DNA of 42,535 bases from Chloroflexota bacterium (GCA_016191345.1 JACPOU010000058.1:1-42535); one strand, 5' to 3'; numbered from the stretch's first letter, positions 15,693-24,863 are shown. A program made the numbers and translations. The notes: generated by a model from the sequence alone, not told the origin.

Positions 15693-16945
15693 CGATCGAC
15701 GGCGCCAGCGGCCTCGCCCCTGGCCTCGATGCGCCCGTCCTCCGCTGGTTCTCGCGGACGCGCACGATCGCCGGCATCGAGGCCGAGCTCGCGAAGATCT
15801 GGGCCACGGTGCCGCTGACCACGCCCGGGCGGGCCGGCGAGCCGGAGCGCCACGTCGCCGCCCGGACGAGCGTGATGAACCTCGTCGTCATCGCCCGCCG
15901 GCCGGAGCTCGGGGAGCATGCCTCCTCCGTCATCCGGACCCTGACGGGTCGCCACCCGTCGCGGACGCTCGTTCTCTCGAGCGTGGATCCGGATGGGCCG
16001 TCCTGGCTGGATGCGGACATCGAGGCCCACTGCGTGCTGCCGCGGGCCGACGCGGCGGAGACGTGCGCGGAGTTCATCTACCTCCGCGTCGGCGGGGAGA
16101 GCGGCCGGCACCTCGCCGCGATCGTGGCGCCGCTCATCGTCCACGACCTGCCGGTCGTGCTGTGGTGGCCAGGCGACCCGCCCCTGGGCACGAAGCAGGC
16201 CGTCGACCTGCTGGAGATGTCAGATCGGCTGGTCGTCGACGGCTCGGCGTGGTCGGGCGATGGGCTGGACCGGCTCGCGGCGCTCGCCTCCATCGTCACG
16301 GACCGCAACCTCGGGGCCGGGCACGTGGCGGTCTCCGACTTCGCGATGCTCCGCCAGTCGCGCTGGCGCGAGGCGATCGCCTCGACCTTCGACCGGCCGG
16401 AGCTCCGGCCGTACCTCGGCGGCCTTCGCTCGATCACCGTTCGCTACGCCGTCCACGAGGGCGCGGTCGCGGGCGCGACGAACCTGATCAAGCCGCTCTA
16501 TCACGTCGCGTGGCTGGCCTCGCGGCTGGACCTCGCGGTGGCGGAACCGTTCCGGATCGCCGAACCGCTCGCGGCCGCCGCGGCCGACGGCACGACGGAC
16601 GCTCTGGGTCTGCCGCCCGTCCTGCGGGGCGCGCTTCGCGCACCGCGGCGACGGATCCCGATCGAGCTGGTGCCGGTCATCTCGCCGATGCACGCCGGGA
16701 CGACGCTCGCCGTGGAGCTGCAGGCGCGGCGGCGTGCCGGCGAGCTCGCGATGGCGGTCACGGCCGAGGCCGACGCCGTCATGGTCCGGGCCACGCTCCA
16801 CGGCCGCCGCCTGCCGGAGCGGCGGTTCATGGCACCGCGGCGGACGGAGGTGGAGCTCCTCGCGGAGACGGTCGAATCCGTGGGCCGGGACCCGGTCGCG
16901 GTCGGGGCGCTCCTCGCGGCGGCGACGCTGGTGGCTCCGGCGTGA
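15689..16945 (+). CDS. opcA: Glucose-6-phosphate dehydrogenase assembly protein OpcA
   Basis: The 418-residue protein matches the OpcA family, which binds and modulates Zwf in actinobacteria and cyanobacteria. Visible conserved parts are SVMNLVVIARRPE, HPSRTLVLSSVDPDG, DLPVVLWWPGDPPLG and the C-terminal ELQARRRAGELAM region. No catalytic motif is expected. The ATG overlaps the zwf stop and its own stop overlaps the pgl GTG, so Zwf, OpcA and Pgl are translationally linked. OpcA outside actinobacteria and cyanobacteria is less common, which is useful for judging the organism. Confidence 0.88.
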   Translation: MTIDGASGLAPGLDAPVLRWFSRTRTIAGIEAELAKIWATVPLTTPGRAGEPERHVAARTSVMNLVVIARRPELGEHASSVIRTLTGRHPSRTLVLSSVDPDGPSWLDADIEAHCVLPRADAAETCAEFIYLRVGGESGRHLAAIVAPLIVHDLPVVLWWPGDPPLGTKQAVDLLEMSDRLVVDGSAWSGDGLDRLAALASIVTDRNLGAGHVAVSDFAMLRQSRWREAIASTFDRPELRPYLGGLRSITVRYAVHEGAVAGATNLIKPLYHVAWLASRLDLAVAEPFRIAEPLAAAAADGTTDALGLPPVLRGALRAPRRRIPIELVPVISPMHAGTTLAVELQARRRAGELAMAVTAEADAVMVRATLHGRRLPERRFMAPRRTEVELLAETVESVGRDPVAVGALLAAATLVAPA

Positions 16946-17847
16946 GCGAGGCCGGTTCCGTGACGGCAACGCGCGGGAGCGCGGCCGCCGGCGAGCCGGA
17001 GATCCGCATCCTCCCCGACCCGCCCGCGGCCTCCCGGGCGGCCGCGGCGGTCATCGCCGATGCCCTCACGGCCGCCGTCCGCGAGCGCGGGGTCGCCCAC
17101 TGGTCCACGACCGGCGGCTCCACGCCGGTCGGCATCTACCGCGTCCTCGCTGACGAGCCGTTCCGGGACCGGGTCCCGTGGCACGGCGTCCACATCTGGT
17201 GGGGCGACGACCGCTTCGTGCCGCGCGACGACCCGCTCTCGAACGTGCTGGCCTGCGTGGAGGTGCTCCTCGGTGGCGCGGGTCGCGGCGGGCTGAGCGG
17301 GACGGGCGCGAGCGGGTTCGCCCTCGACGGCGCCACGCCCGGCGTCCCGGTGCCCTTCGAGCAGGTCCACGCGATGCCGATCGCCGAGGCAATCGGCGAG
17401 GGACGGCCGGCGTCCTGGGCCGCCGCCCGCTACGAGGCGCAGCTCCGGGTCGCCGGACTGCCGCTCGACGCCGCGGGCTACCCGATCCTCGACGTCATCC
17501 TCGTCGGGGTCGGCTCCGACGGGCACCTGTTCTCGGTGTTCCCCGGCTCGGCGACCTGGGACGACCCGGCCTGGGTCCAGGCCGTGCCCGCCCCGACGCA
17601 CATCGCCCCGCGCGTCGAGCGGGTCACGCTCCAGCCGCGGATCCTCGACGCGTCGCGGCTGCCGCTCGCGGTCCTCCACGGCGCGAACAAGGCCGCGACC
17701 GTGGCCCGCGTCTTCGGGCCGCGGGAGGACCTGCGCGAGCTGCCGGCGGGCCTGGCGCGAAGGCCCGGCGCGATCTGGATCCTCGACGAGGCGGCCGCGG
17801 CCGACCTGCCGGCGGCGATCCGGGCCGGGGCGATCGTCGGCGGGTGA
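16942..17847 (+). CDS. pgl: 6-phosphogluconolactonase (SugarP isomerase-like type)
   Basis: The enzyme hydrolyses 6-phosphogluconolactone, between the Zwf and Gnd steps. It is 301 residues long from the GTG that overlaps the opcA stop (GTGA). Family motifs are WSTTGGSTPVGIYRVL, HIWWGDDRFVPRDDPLSN and ILVGVGSDGHLFSVFPGS. An insertion rich in Gly/Ala between the second and third motifs (about residues 110-150) makes it longer than the common 240-260 residues. With gnd and zwf this completes the oxidative branch in one operon. Confidence 0.92.
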   Translation: MSEAGSVTATRGSAAAGEPEIRILPDPPAASRAAAAVIADALTAAVRERGVAHWSTTGGSTPVGIYRVLADEPFRDRVPWHGVHIWWGDDRFVPRDDPLSNVLACVEVLLGGAGRGGLSGTGASGFALDGATPGVPVPFEQVHAMPIAEAIGEGRPASWAAARYEAQLRVAGLPLDAAGYPILDVILVGVGSDGHLFSVFPGSATWDDPAWVQAVPAPTHIAPRVERVTLQPRILDASRLPLAVLHGANKAATVARVFGPREDLRELPAGLARRPGAIWILDEAAAADLPAAIRAGAIVGG

Positions 17848-17860
17848 CCGAGCGGATCCC

Positions 17861-18709
17861 ATGAGCCACTCCATGGTCCCGGGACCGGACGTCCCGGAGC
17901 GCCTCGCCCGGTCCGCTGACGCGACGCTCATCGCGGCCTTCGAATCCGGCACGGCCGAGGGCGGGACGCGGCCGCTGCTGCTGGTCCACGGGACCACGGG
18001 CGACCACCGGACGTTCCGGGTCGTCGGGCCGCTCCTGGGCCGACGCCGTGCCCTCGCCGCGATGGACCGCCGCGGCCGCGGCGCGTCCGGCGACCACCTC
18101 CCCTACTCGATCGAGCGGGAATTCGAGGACGTCGCGGCGATGGCCGAGGTCCTCGCCGCCGAGGCCGGCGGCCCGATCGACGTCGTCGGCCACTCCTACG
18201 GCGGCCGCTGCGCGCTCGGGGCCTCGCTCCGGACGGATGCGATCCGGCGGATCGTCTGCTACGAGGGTGCCCCGGCCCCGGCCGGCCAGTCGTACCAGCC
18301 GGACGACCTCGTCGAGCGGCTCCGGGCGCACCTCGAGCGCGGCGACCGCGAGGCGGTCCTCGAGACGTTCATGCGCGAGGTCGTCCACATGGACGACGCC
18401 GGCATGGCCCGCTTCCGGGCCGACGCCGTGTGGCCGCTCCGGGTCGCGGCGAGCCCCACGATCCTCCGAGAGCTCGAGGCGGAGCGCTCGCCGGCGGCCT
18501 CGCTGGACGCCCTGGGGGCCGTGTCCGTGCCGGTCCTCCAGGTGCTCGGCAGCGCGAGCGTGCCCGCCTTTCACGCCGCGACCGAGGCCCTCGATGCCCG
18601 GCTCTCGCACGGCTCGATCGTCCGCATCGAGGGTGCCGCCCATGCGGCCCACCACACCCACCCGGCCGCGTTCGTCGCCGCCGTGGAAGCCTTCCTCGAC
18701 GCCCCGTGA
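17861..18709 (+). CDS. Alpha/beta hydrolase
   Basis: The 282-residue alpha/beta-hydrolase fold protein shows the oxyanion-hole segment LLLVHGTTGDHRTF, the nucleophile elbow VVGHSYGGR (Ser) and a late histidine in GAAHAAHHTHP. The acid is probably in the SVPVLQVLGSASVP strand region. It starts 13 nt after pgl with no promoter of its own visible, so it is probably the last gene of the gnd operon. The substrate is unknown; an esterase or lactonase is possible, and lactone hydrolysis would fit the pathway but is speculation. Confidence 0.82.
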   Translation: MSHSMVPGPDVPERLARSADATLIAAFESGTAEGGTRPLLLVHGTTGDHRTFRVVGPLLGRRRALAAMDRRGRGASGDHLPYSIEREFEDVAAMAEVLAAEAGGPIDVVGHSYGGRCALGASLRTDAIRRIVCYEGAPAPAGQSYQPDDLVERLRAHLERGDREAVLETFMREVVHMDDAGMARFRADAVWPLRVAASPTILRELEAERSPAASLDALGAVSVPVLQVLGSASVPAFHAATEALDARLSHGSIVRIEGAAHAAHHTHPAAFVAAVEAFLDAP

Positions 18710-18757
18710 CCCGCAGCCTTCGGGACCTTCGGCACTCCGCGTTTCGGTGGCTCGGGC

Positions 18758-18763
18758 TACCAT
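18758..18763 (+). promoter_or_regulatory. -10 element TACCAT, leaderless gltA promoter
   Basis: TACCAT is followed by 6 nt and ATG 18770. There is no Shine-Dalgarno and no clear -35. Confidence 0.6.
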
Positions 18764-18769
18764 CGGCCC

Positions 18770-19894
18770 ATGACTGACAGCACCGCGCCGGCAGCGGCGG
18801 CGGCCGCGCCCAAGCCGTACTCTCCCGGCCTCGAGGGCGTCGTCGCGGCGGAGACCGCGCTCGGCTACGTGGACGGCGAGGCGGGCCAGCTCCTCTACCG
18901 CGGCTACCGGATCGGCGACCTCGTGGAGCACGGGACGTATCCCTCGGTCGCGAACCTCCTCTGGACCGGCGACTGGGATCCGCGCCACCACCTGCCCACC
19001 TCGGCCGTGCCGGAGTCCGTGCTCGTCGCCCTCCGGGCCCTGCCCCGGACCGCGAAGCCGATGGACGCACTCCGGACCGCGGTCTCCGTGTGGGGCGCGA
19101 CCCAGGAGCTCGCCTGGCCGCCGACGCCGGAGCAGGCGCGGGCCCTCACCGCGTTCTCGCCCTCGGCGCTCGCGGCCTTTGCCCGGCTGCGGGTTGGCAG
19201 GGAGCCCGTGGCCCCCGACCCCGAGCTCGACCTCGTCCCCGGGTTCCTCTACCAGCTCAACGGCGAGCGTGCGGACGACGCCACCGCGCGGGCGCTCGAT
19301 GCCTACTTCATCGTCGGCGCGGAGCACGGGCTGAACGCCTCGACGTTCGCGGCCCGCGTCATCACCTCGACCCGCAGCGACATCGCCTCGGCGGTGACCG
19401 GCGCGATCGGGGCGCTGAAGGGCCCGCTCCACGGCGGCGCCCCGTCCGAGGTCGTCGAGCAGATCCACGAGGTGACGTCGCCGGCCGATGCCGAGCGCTG
19501 GGTCCGCGAGACGCTCGCCCGCGGCGACCGGCTGATGGGCTTCGGCCATCGGGTCTACCGGGCCTACGACCCGCGGGCGAAGGCGCTCCGCAAGGTCGCC
19601 GAGTCGATGGCCCACAAGCCGGAGTGGCTCGAGCTCGCGATCGCCGTCGAGGATGTCGCGCTGCGGGTCCTCGCCGAGAAGCACCCGGATCGACCGCTCA
19701 AGACGAACGTCGAGTTCTACGCCGCGCCGGTCCTCATGGGCGTCGGCCTGACGCCGGACCTCTTCCCGGCGACGTTCGCCCTGGCCCGCCATGCCGGCTG
19801 GACCGCCCACGTCATCGAGCAGGCCTCGGCGAACCGGATCATCCGCCCCGACGCGATCTACACGGGACCCGCCGAGCGCGACCTGCCCGCCTGA
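18770..19894 (+). CDS. gltA: Citrate synthase
   Basis: The enzyme condenses acetyl-CoA and oxaloacetate. The 374-residue protein has the catalytic histidine loop GPLHGGAPSEV (His221), the second histidine in MGFGHRVYRAYDPRAKAL (His260), and FYAAPVLMGVGLTPDLFP near the end. Length and motifs fit the short Gram-positive/archaeal-type citrate synthase. 2-Methylcitrate synthase is related and cannot be excluded, but no prp genes are near. A short Ala-rich N-terminus (TAPAAAAAAP) precedes the fold. The start is fixed by the 6-nt spacing from TACCAT. It converges with the MFS gene, leaving 14 bp between the stops. Confidence 0.92.
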   Translation: MTDSTAPAAAAAAPKPYSPGLEGVVAAETALGYVDGEAGQLLYRGYRIGDLVEHGTYPSVANLLWTGDWDPRHHLPTSAVPESVLVALRALPRTAKPMDALRTAVSVWGATQELAWPPTPEQARALTAFSPSALAAFARLRVGREPVAPDPELDLVPGFLYQLNGERADDATARALDAYFIVGAEHGLNASTFAARVITSTRSDIASAVTGAIGALKGPLHGGAPSEVVEQIHEVTSPADAERWVRETLARGDRLMGFGHRVYRAYDPRAKALRKVAESMAHKPEWLELAIAVEDVALRVLAEKHPDRPLKTNVEFYAAPVLMGVGLTPDLFPATFALARHAGWTAHVIEQASANRIIRPDAIYTGPAERDLPA

Positions 19895-19908
19895 GGCGCC
19901 CCGCCCAA

Positions 19909-21168
19909 TCAGGCGAAGGTCGCACCCTCGCGCTCGGCAACGGTTTGAGCTGGTATCGCGGGCGTCGAGCGACTCCGCAGGATCCCGATCGAGCCGACGA
20001 TGAACACGAACGCGCCGAGGAAGAACGGCGCCGGCAGGCCGAACCGGACGACCAGGCTCCCGAGCGCCGGGCCGAGGATCCCCGCCGCGTAGAGCGGCAG
20101 GTAGACGAGGTTGAGCGTCTGGGAGCGGCGCTCGGCCGGAACCTCCGTGGCCAGCAGGCCGAAGACCATGGCGCTGATCGCCGACGTGCAGGCCGCGAAG
20201 CCGACCGCGATGAGCGCGAGCAGCGGCAGCCCGCCGAGCTGCGGCGCGAGGGGCATCAACCCCAGCGCGACCGCGCCACCGAGCAAGGCGCCGACGAGGA
20301 CCGGCCGGAATCCGATGCGGTCGCCGAGCGCCCCGGCCAGCGGCGAGAGCAGGGCCCCGGCGAGCGCCGCCGTCCCAGACACCAGCGCGATCCCGCTGGC
20401 CAGGCCGGCACCACGGCCCACCACGCCCTCGACGACGACCGGCAGGTACGGCCGCGACATCTGGTTGGCGAGGAACGCCGTCCCGAAGATGAGGAAGATG
20501 CCGCGCACCCGCGGATCGCCGAGGACGCCCCGGATCGCCCCGAAGGCGAGGGTCAGGACGCGGCCCTCCGGGACCACCTCCGGGCGGATCTCCCGCGACC
20601 CGAAGGTCACGAGCGCCGCGGTTCCGAGCGAGAGGACCGCGGACAGGGCGAAGACGCCGCTCACCGTCCAGCCCTGGGCGTCGATGAGGATGCCGGCGAT
20701 CGTCGGGCCGGCGGCAAAGCCCACAGGTCCCGACGCGCCGAAGATCGCGATGACCGTCCCGAGCCGGGGCTTCGGCGTGGCGTCTCGGATGCCGGCGAGC
20801 ATGACCCCGGTGTTGCCGAGCTGGAACCCGATGAGCAGGACGCTCACCGCGACCTGCCACGGCTCCCGCGCGAGGGCCATGCCGGTGAAGACGACGGCCT
20901 CGACCAGGGCGCTCCGGACGATGACGGCCTTGCGGCTGTACTTGTCGGCCCAGACGCCCCAGAGCGGCACGAGCGGCATGCCGAGGACGAACACGAGCGC
21001 GCTGAAGAGGCCGATGAACTGGAGCCGCTCGCCGTCCGGGACGCCCATCGCGTGGAGCTGTGACGGCAGAAGGGCGAAGACCTGGCTGACGCCGAGGCCC
21101 TCGACCATCGAGGTGATCCAGAAGACGGCGACGAGCAGCGGCCAGCGATTCCGTCCGGTGGATGACAT
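19909..21168 (-). CDS. MFS transporter
   Basis: The 419-residue integral membrane protein has twelve probable helices. The MFS signature after TM2 is GVWADKYSRKAVIVR, and the matching C-half loop is GALGDRIGFRPVLVG. A cytoplasmic loop rich in charged residues (FGSREIRPEVVPEGR) separates the halves. Substrate unknown; the overall look is of a multidrug or sugar efflux family member. The ATG at 21168 is preceded by TAGGCT and 7 nt, pointing to a leaderless mRNA. It is divergent from the Rieske-domain gene. Confidence 0.87.
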   Translation of the reverse strand: MSSTGRNRWPLLVAVFWITSMVEGLGVSQVFALLPSQLHAMGVPDGERLQFIGLFSALVFVLGMPLVPLWGVWADKYSRKAVIVRSALVEAVVFTGMALAREPWQVAVSVLLIGFQLGNTGVMLAGIRDATPKPRLGTVIAIFGASGPVGFAAGPTIAGILIDAQGWTVSGVFALSAVLSLGTAALVTFGSREIRPEVVPEGRVLTLAFGAIRGVLGDPRVRGIFLIFGTAFLANQMSRPYLPVVVEGVVGRGAGLASGIALVSGTAALAGALLSPLAGALGDRIGFRPVLVGALLGGAVALGLMPLAPQLGGLPLLALIAVGFAACTSAISAMVFGLLATEVPAERRSQTLNLVYLPLYAAGILGPALGSLVVRFGLPAPFFLGAFVFIVGSIGILRSRSTPAIPAQTVAEREGATFA

Positions 21169-21175
21169 CCGGGGC

Positions 21176-21181
21176 AGCCTA
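21176..21181 (-). promoter_or_regulatory. -10 element TAGGCT, leaderless MFS promoter
   Basis: On the minus strand TAGGCT is followed by 7 nt and the ATG at 21168. Confidence 0.55.
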
Positions 21182-21211
21182 CTGGAATCGGCGGTTCGGG
21201 CCGCGAGGCGC

Positions 21212-21217
21212 TAGGCT
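21212..21217 (+). promoter_or_regulatory. -10 element TAGGCT of the Rieske gene
   Basis: The same hexamer as the divergent MFS promoter, 30 bp away. Here 18 nt separate it from ATG 21236, leaving a leader of about 12 nt that carries GGAGGA, so this gene is leadered. Confidence 0.5.
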
Positions 21218-21235
21218 CGGCGACGGAGGACCGCA

Positions 21236-22111
21236 ATGGACCGCTGGATCGAACGACTGGTCGCCGCGCAGGGCCGCTGGGCGAAGCCCTTCGGCGAGTT
21301 CAACCATCGCTGGCTGCAGGCCCTCTTCCGCCCCATCACGCCGGTGCGCGACTTCCTGAACGGCCGCTGGCTGGGCCACCCGCTCCACGGCGTCCTCACC
21401 GATGCCCCGATCGGCATCCTGTTCCTCGTCGTCGTCTTCGACCTGGCCGGGCAGTCGGGCGCGGGCCAAACCCTGGTGATCCTCATCGTGGGGATCCTGT
21501 CGATGGTCGCGGCGGCGGCCGCGGGCCTGGCGGACTATTCGGACACCGACGGGACGGCCCGGGAGCGGGCGACGGTCCACGGCACGCTCATGGTCGTTGC
21601 GCTGGGCCTGTACCTCGTCTCGCTCGCGCTTCGAGCCTCGAGCTCGGCGTCGTCGCCGGCCGCGGTGGTCTTGTCGATCGCAGCCTTCCTCATCGTCGCG
21701 GCGAGCGCCTACATTGGCGGAGACCTCGTGTACGTCTTCGGCAACATGGTCAGCCGGCACGCCTTCCGCGGCAGCGGCACGAAGTGGATCGCGCTGGAGC
21801 CGGCCGAGCTCGACGATGCCGGGAACGTGCCCGAGGGCCGCCTCGTGAAGGCGAAGCTCGGGATCAACACGCTCGTCCTCGTCCGCGAGGGAGAGCGGAT
21901 CCTCGCCGTGCACGACACCTGCGCGCACGCGGGCGGGCCGCTGTCGGGCGGCACGCTTCAGGACGGCTGCGTCGTCTGCCCGTGGCACGGCTCGACGTTC
22001 GGGATGAGCGACGGCCGTGCCCGCCGCGGCCCCACGGTCTACGACCAGCCGGCCTACGAAGTCCGCCGCACCGAGGCCGGCGGCTGGGAGGCCCGCCGCA
22101 AGTCGAGCTGA
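21236..22111 (+). CDS. DUF2231 membrane protein fused to a Rieske [2Fe-2S] domain
   Basis: The 291-residue protein has an N-terminal DUF2231 region of about 180 residues with four hydrophobic segments (HPLHGVLTDAPIGILFLVVV, the LVILIVGILSMVAAAAAGLA span, then two more). A C-terminal Rieske domain follows. The cluster ligands are complete: Cys229 and His231 in CAHAGGPL, Cys248 and His251 in CPWHGSTF. This suggests a membrane-anchored electron carrier or a ferredoxin-like partner of an oxidoreductase. The start is set by GGAGGA 5 nt upstream. No oxygenase gene is adjacent, so the partner is unknown. Confidence 0.88.
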   Translation: MDRWIERLVAAQGRWAKPFGEFNHRWLQALFRPITPVRDFLNGRWLGHPLHGVLTDAPIGILFLVVVFDLAGQSGAGQTLVILIVGILSMVAAAAAGLADYSDTDGTARERATVHGTLMVVALGLYLVSLALRASSSASSPAAVVLSIAAFLIVAASAYIGGDLVYVFGNMVSRHAFRGSGTKWIALEPAELDDAGNVPEGRLVKAKLGINTLVLVREGERILAVHDTCAHAGGPLSGGTLQDGCVVCPWHGSTFGMSDGRARRGPTVYDQPAYEVRRTEAGGWEARRKSS

Positions 22112-22449
22112 CCGACGAACGCGGCTGTGGATCGACCCGACGCGGCTCGGCGCGGCTCTGAGCGGCTCTGAGCGGCCCCGGGCGGCTCGGCGCGGCCCCG
22201 GGCGGCTCGGCGCCCCCGCGCGGCTCGGCGCGGCCCCGCGCGGCTCAGGACTGGCTTGGCAGTCCACTCGGGATGAGCCCGTACCTCCCCTGCTGGCCCG
22301 GAAGTCCGGCAATCTGGCCGTTCCATGCGGCCACCCGCCCTAACGCCGTCTTGCCTGGCTCCCCAGTCCATCTGCCGAGGCATCGACCGATCCGGTCTGG
22401 ACTCGGGGTCCAGCGGGTCGCGAGGGTCGAGGAGATCCCCGCTACAACG
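22112..22449. repeat. Gene-free tract with degenerate GC repeats
   Basis: From about 22138 to 22250 the sequence is built of degenerate units of GCGGCTCGGCGCGGCCCCG and GCGGCTCTGA. They look like slippage-derived low-complexity DNA. From 22251 to 22449 I see no gene, terminator or promoter that I can support. The tract separates the Rieske gene from the convergent 3' end of the photolyase. Confidence 0.6.
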
Positions 22450-23939
22450 TCAAGACCGGGGGGCAAGCCCATCCGATGGGTGGGACCCGGGGCCGGAGCC
22501 GGCACGGATGCCCGCTGCCTCGACAGCGTCGAGCCAGGCCAGGCGGGCGACGCGATGGTCCACGATCGGGGCGGGGTAATCGGTACCAATCCGGCACCCG
22601 GCCAGCGCCTGCTCCTCGATGGTCATCCGCCAGGGCTCGTGGAGCCGAGCCGTCGACACGCGCGCCAGCTCCGGCAGCCAGCGACGGACGTAGTCGCCGT
22701 CGGGATCGAAGCGGCGGCCCTGGGCCACGGGATCGAAGACCCGGAACCACGGCTGGGCATCCGTCCCGGTCGATGCGGTCCACTGCCAGCCGCCGTCGTT
22801 CGCGGCCGTCTCGCCGTCCACGAGGTGGCGCATGAAATGCGCCTCGCCGCGTCGCCAGTCGGCCCGGAGATCCTTGGCGAGGAATGACGCCACGACCATC
22901 CGCGCCCGGTTCGGCATGAAGCCGGTGGCGAGCAGCTGGCGCATCGCGGCGTCGACGATCGGGAAGCCCGTGCGGCCCGCCTTCCAGGCCTCGATGTCCG
23001 CATCGCTGCCCGTCCACGGGAAGCGCAGGAACGCGACCCGGAACGGCTCCCGCAGCACGCGCGGGTGGTGGGCGAGGAGCTGGAGGTAGAAGTCGCGCCA
23101 GCAGAGCTCGGCCAGCCAGCACGTGCGGCCGGGGGCGTGGCCGGGCGAAGCGGCGCTCGCCCGTTCCGCGACCTCGGTCGCCGAAAGCAATCCGAACCGG
23201 AGGTCCTGGCTCAGGCGCGAGGTGCCGTCCTCCGCGGCGAGCGTATTCCGCGTGTCGGCATACGCCGCGAGCCCGGCGTCGAGCCACCACGCGAGGCGGG
23301 CGCGCGCGGCCGCTTCGCCGCGGGCAGGATGGAGCCCGGGCGCGCGGTCGGGCCCTCGATCCCGAGCTCATCGCCACTCGGGACGCGCCGGTCGGGGAGT
23401 CCGCGCGGCGGCGCGGGCAGGCGCGTGGGGACCGCGAGGATCGGCCGTCGCGGGGCCGCGTCCCAGGTCCGGCGATAGGGGCTGAAAACCGTGTACGGAC
23501 GCCCGTCGCGCGTCAGGACGGCGTCCGGGCCGTGGACGAGGAGGCCCGGATGCTCCAGGAAGGCGACGCCGTCCGCGGCGAGGCCCCGAGCCACCGCCGC
23601 GCCCGGCGCCGGGCGTACGGCGCCACGTCCGCCGTGACGTGGACGCTACGCGCCGGCCTCAGCCGCGACGGGGGGGACGAGCGATTGTGCATCCCCGACC
23701 CGGACCTCGAGCCGGGACCCGACGGCCCGAAGATCGCCATCGAGCGCCCGGAGCGAATCCAGGAGGAAGGCGTTCCGGTTCGGCGAGGACCAGCGGCCCG
23801 TGAGCAGCACCGGGTCGAGAACGTACAGCACGACGAGGCGGCCGCCCGCGGCCTCGTCGGCGGCGGCGGTCAGCGCCGGGTGGTCATGGATCCGGAGGTC
23901 GCGACGGAGCCAGGCGATCGACGTCGGGGAGGGTGTCAT
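22450..23939 (-). pseudogene. phr: Deoxyribodipyrimidine photolyase/cryptochrome, broken by three frame changes
   Basis: Together the pieces give a class I CPD photolyase of about 490 residues. The N-terminal antenna domain (TSIAWLRRDLRIHDHPALT) runs in one frame to a TAG near 23646. A second frame carries SVHVTADVAPYARRRAR (about 23640-23600). The first frame resumes with ARGLAADGVAFLEHPGLLVH and YTVFSPYRRTW to about 23343. A third frame then holds AAYADTRNTLAAEDGTSRLS, the FAD domain WLAELCWRDFYLQLLAHHP, DAAMRQLLATGFMPNRARM, WQWTASTGTDAQPWFRVF and the end at 22450. The first two changes compensate each other. Conservation between breaks is good, so decay is recent or the breaks are sequencing indels (a run of seven G lies near 23671). 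The start is ATG 23939 or in-frame ATG 23963. Confidence 0.82.
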
Positions 23940-23971
23940 CACCTGCCCCTTCGGTGGGATCATCGCGGCGG

Positions 23972-24541
23972 ATGGCCGAGCTCGCGATTCCCGATCCCTG
24001 GGTGGTGCTGCTCATCGGCGCGGCCGGCTCCGGCAAATCCACGCTGGCAGCGCGGCATTTCGCCCCCCAGGAGATCCTGTCGTCCGATGCGCTGCGGGGC
24101 GCCATCGCCGGCGACGAGGCGGACCAGCGCGCGACCGGGGCCGCATTCGCTGCCCTGCACCGAGAGCTCGAACGGCGACTTGCGGCCGGCCGCTTGACCG
24201 TCATCGACGCGACGAACGTGACCGTCGCGGCCCGGGCCTCGATCCGCCGCCTTGCCGCGGCGCACGCGTTCCCCTGCGTCGCGATCGTGCTGGACCTGCC
24301 GGCACCGCTGGTCCAGGCACGGAATGCCGCCCGGGCCGGCCGGGTCGTCCCCGCGGGACCCGTGGAGCGGCAACTCGCGCGCCTCGCCGCCACGCTCGAG
24401 GCGGGCACCCTTGCGGTGGAGGGCTACGCCGCGGTCCTGCACCTCCGCGACCCGGAAGCCGTGGCCGCGCTCACGATCCGCCGCGTCCCGACCCCGCGCG
24501 CGGCGACACCGCGGGTCGCAACCGGACCCGGCGGCCGTTGA
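23972..24541 (+). CDS. P-loop kinase, AAA_33 / polynucleotide kinase-like
   Basis: The 189-residue protein has a Walker A motif VVLLIGAAGSGKSTLAARHF, a sensor or base-region TVIDATNVTVAARASIRRLA and a lid-type Arg pair (ARAGRVVPAGPVERQLARL). This pattern is seen in small T4 polynucleotide kinase-like and Pnkp kinase-domain proteins that phosphorylate RNA/DNA 5' ends or small substrates. The tail (PRAATPRVATGPGGR) is disordered. I preferred ATG 23972 over the GTG/ATG at 23933 because the first 13 residues of the longer form are not protein-like. It is divergent from the photolyase. Confidence 0.72.
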   Translation: MAELAIPDPWVVLLIGAAGSGKSTLAARHFAPQEILSSDALRGAIAGDEADQRATGAAFAALHRELERRLAAGRLTVIDATNVTVAARASIRRLAAAHAFPCVAIVLDLPAPLVQARNAARAGRVVPAGPVERQLARLAATLEAGTLAVEGYAAVLHLRDPEAVAALTIRRVPTPRAATPRVATGPGGR

Positions 24542-24548
24542 GCGGTGC

Positions 24549-24851
24549 TCAGTCCCGGACCCGACCGAACGGCCTCGCCCGGACCTCCACCCAGACGCCG
24601 TTCCGCATGTAGACGTCGTCGCGGAAGATCGCCAGCGCCTCCGCCTCCGATCCGGCGCGAACGATGGCCACCGTGGCTGAGACGTCGAGGAACGCACCGA
24701 CCTCGGTCACCACCCCCGACGCCTTGAGCGCCCGCATCCGGGCGATGTGCTCGGCCCGAAACGGGACGCGGGCTTCCGCGCCATCCGGGGCGTACGTCGC
24801 CTCCACGTGCCAGACCGGCTCCGTCGGGCCGGATGCGGCGGGATCCGTCAT
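24549..24851 (-). CDS. YCII-domain (YciI-like) protein
   Basis: The 100-residue ferredoxin-like fold protein has a conserved core FRAEHIARMRALKASGVVTE then VGAFLDVSATVAIVRA and EALAIFRDDVYMRNGVW. These resemble YCII proteins, which form dimers and in some cases act as dehydratase-like or dehalogenase-like enzymes. GGAGGA precedes the ATG. It follows the EamA transporter by 12 nt and is the last gene of the yhaO-yhaN operon. The function is unknown. Confidence 0.78.
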   Translation of the reverse strand: MTDPAASGPTEPVWHVEATYAPDGAEARVPFRAEHIARMRALKASGVVTEVGAFLDVSATVAIVRAGSEAEALAIFRDDVYMRNGVWVEVRARPFGRVRD

Positions 24852-24863
24852 GGTCTCCTCCGA

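Noticed and set aside
17624..20860. Very long minus-strand open frame over pgl, the hydrolase and gltA
   Set aside because: Low-complexity composition; it lies antisense to strongly conserved genes.
23646..23648. The in-frame TAG in photolyase as programmed readthrough or recoding
   Set aside because: It is TAG, not TGA, and the continuing homology is in a different frame, so an indel explains it better. No SECIS-like context was needed.
23940..23971. A leaderless promoter for the P-loop kinase
   Set aside because: GATCAT lies near the ATG but does not match TAnnnT, and the spacing is 8 nt rather than 6-7.
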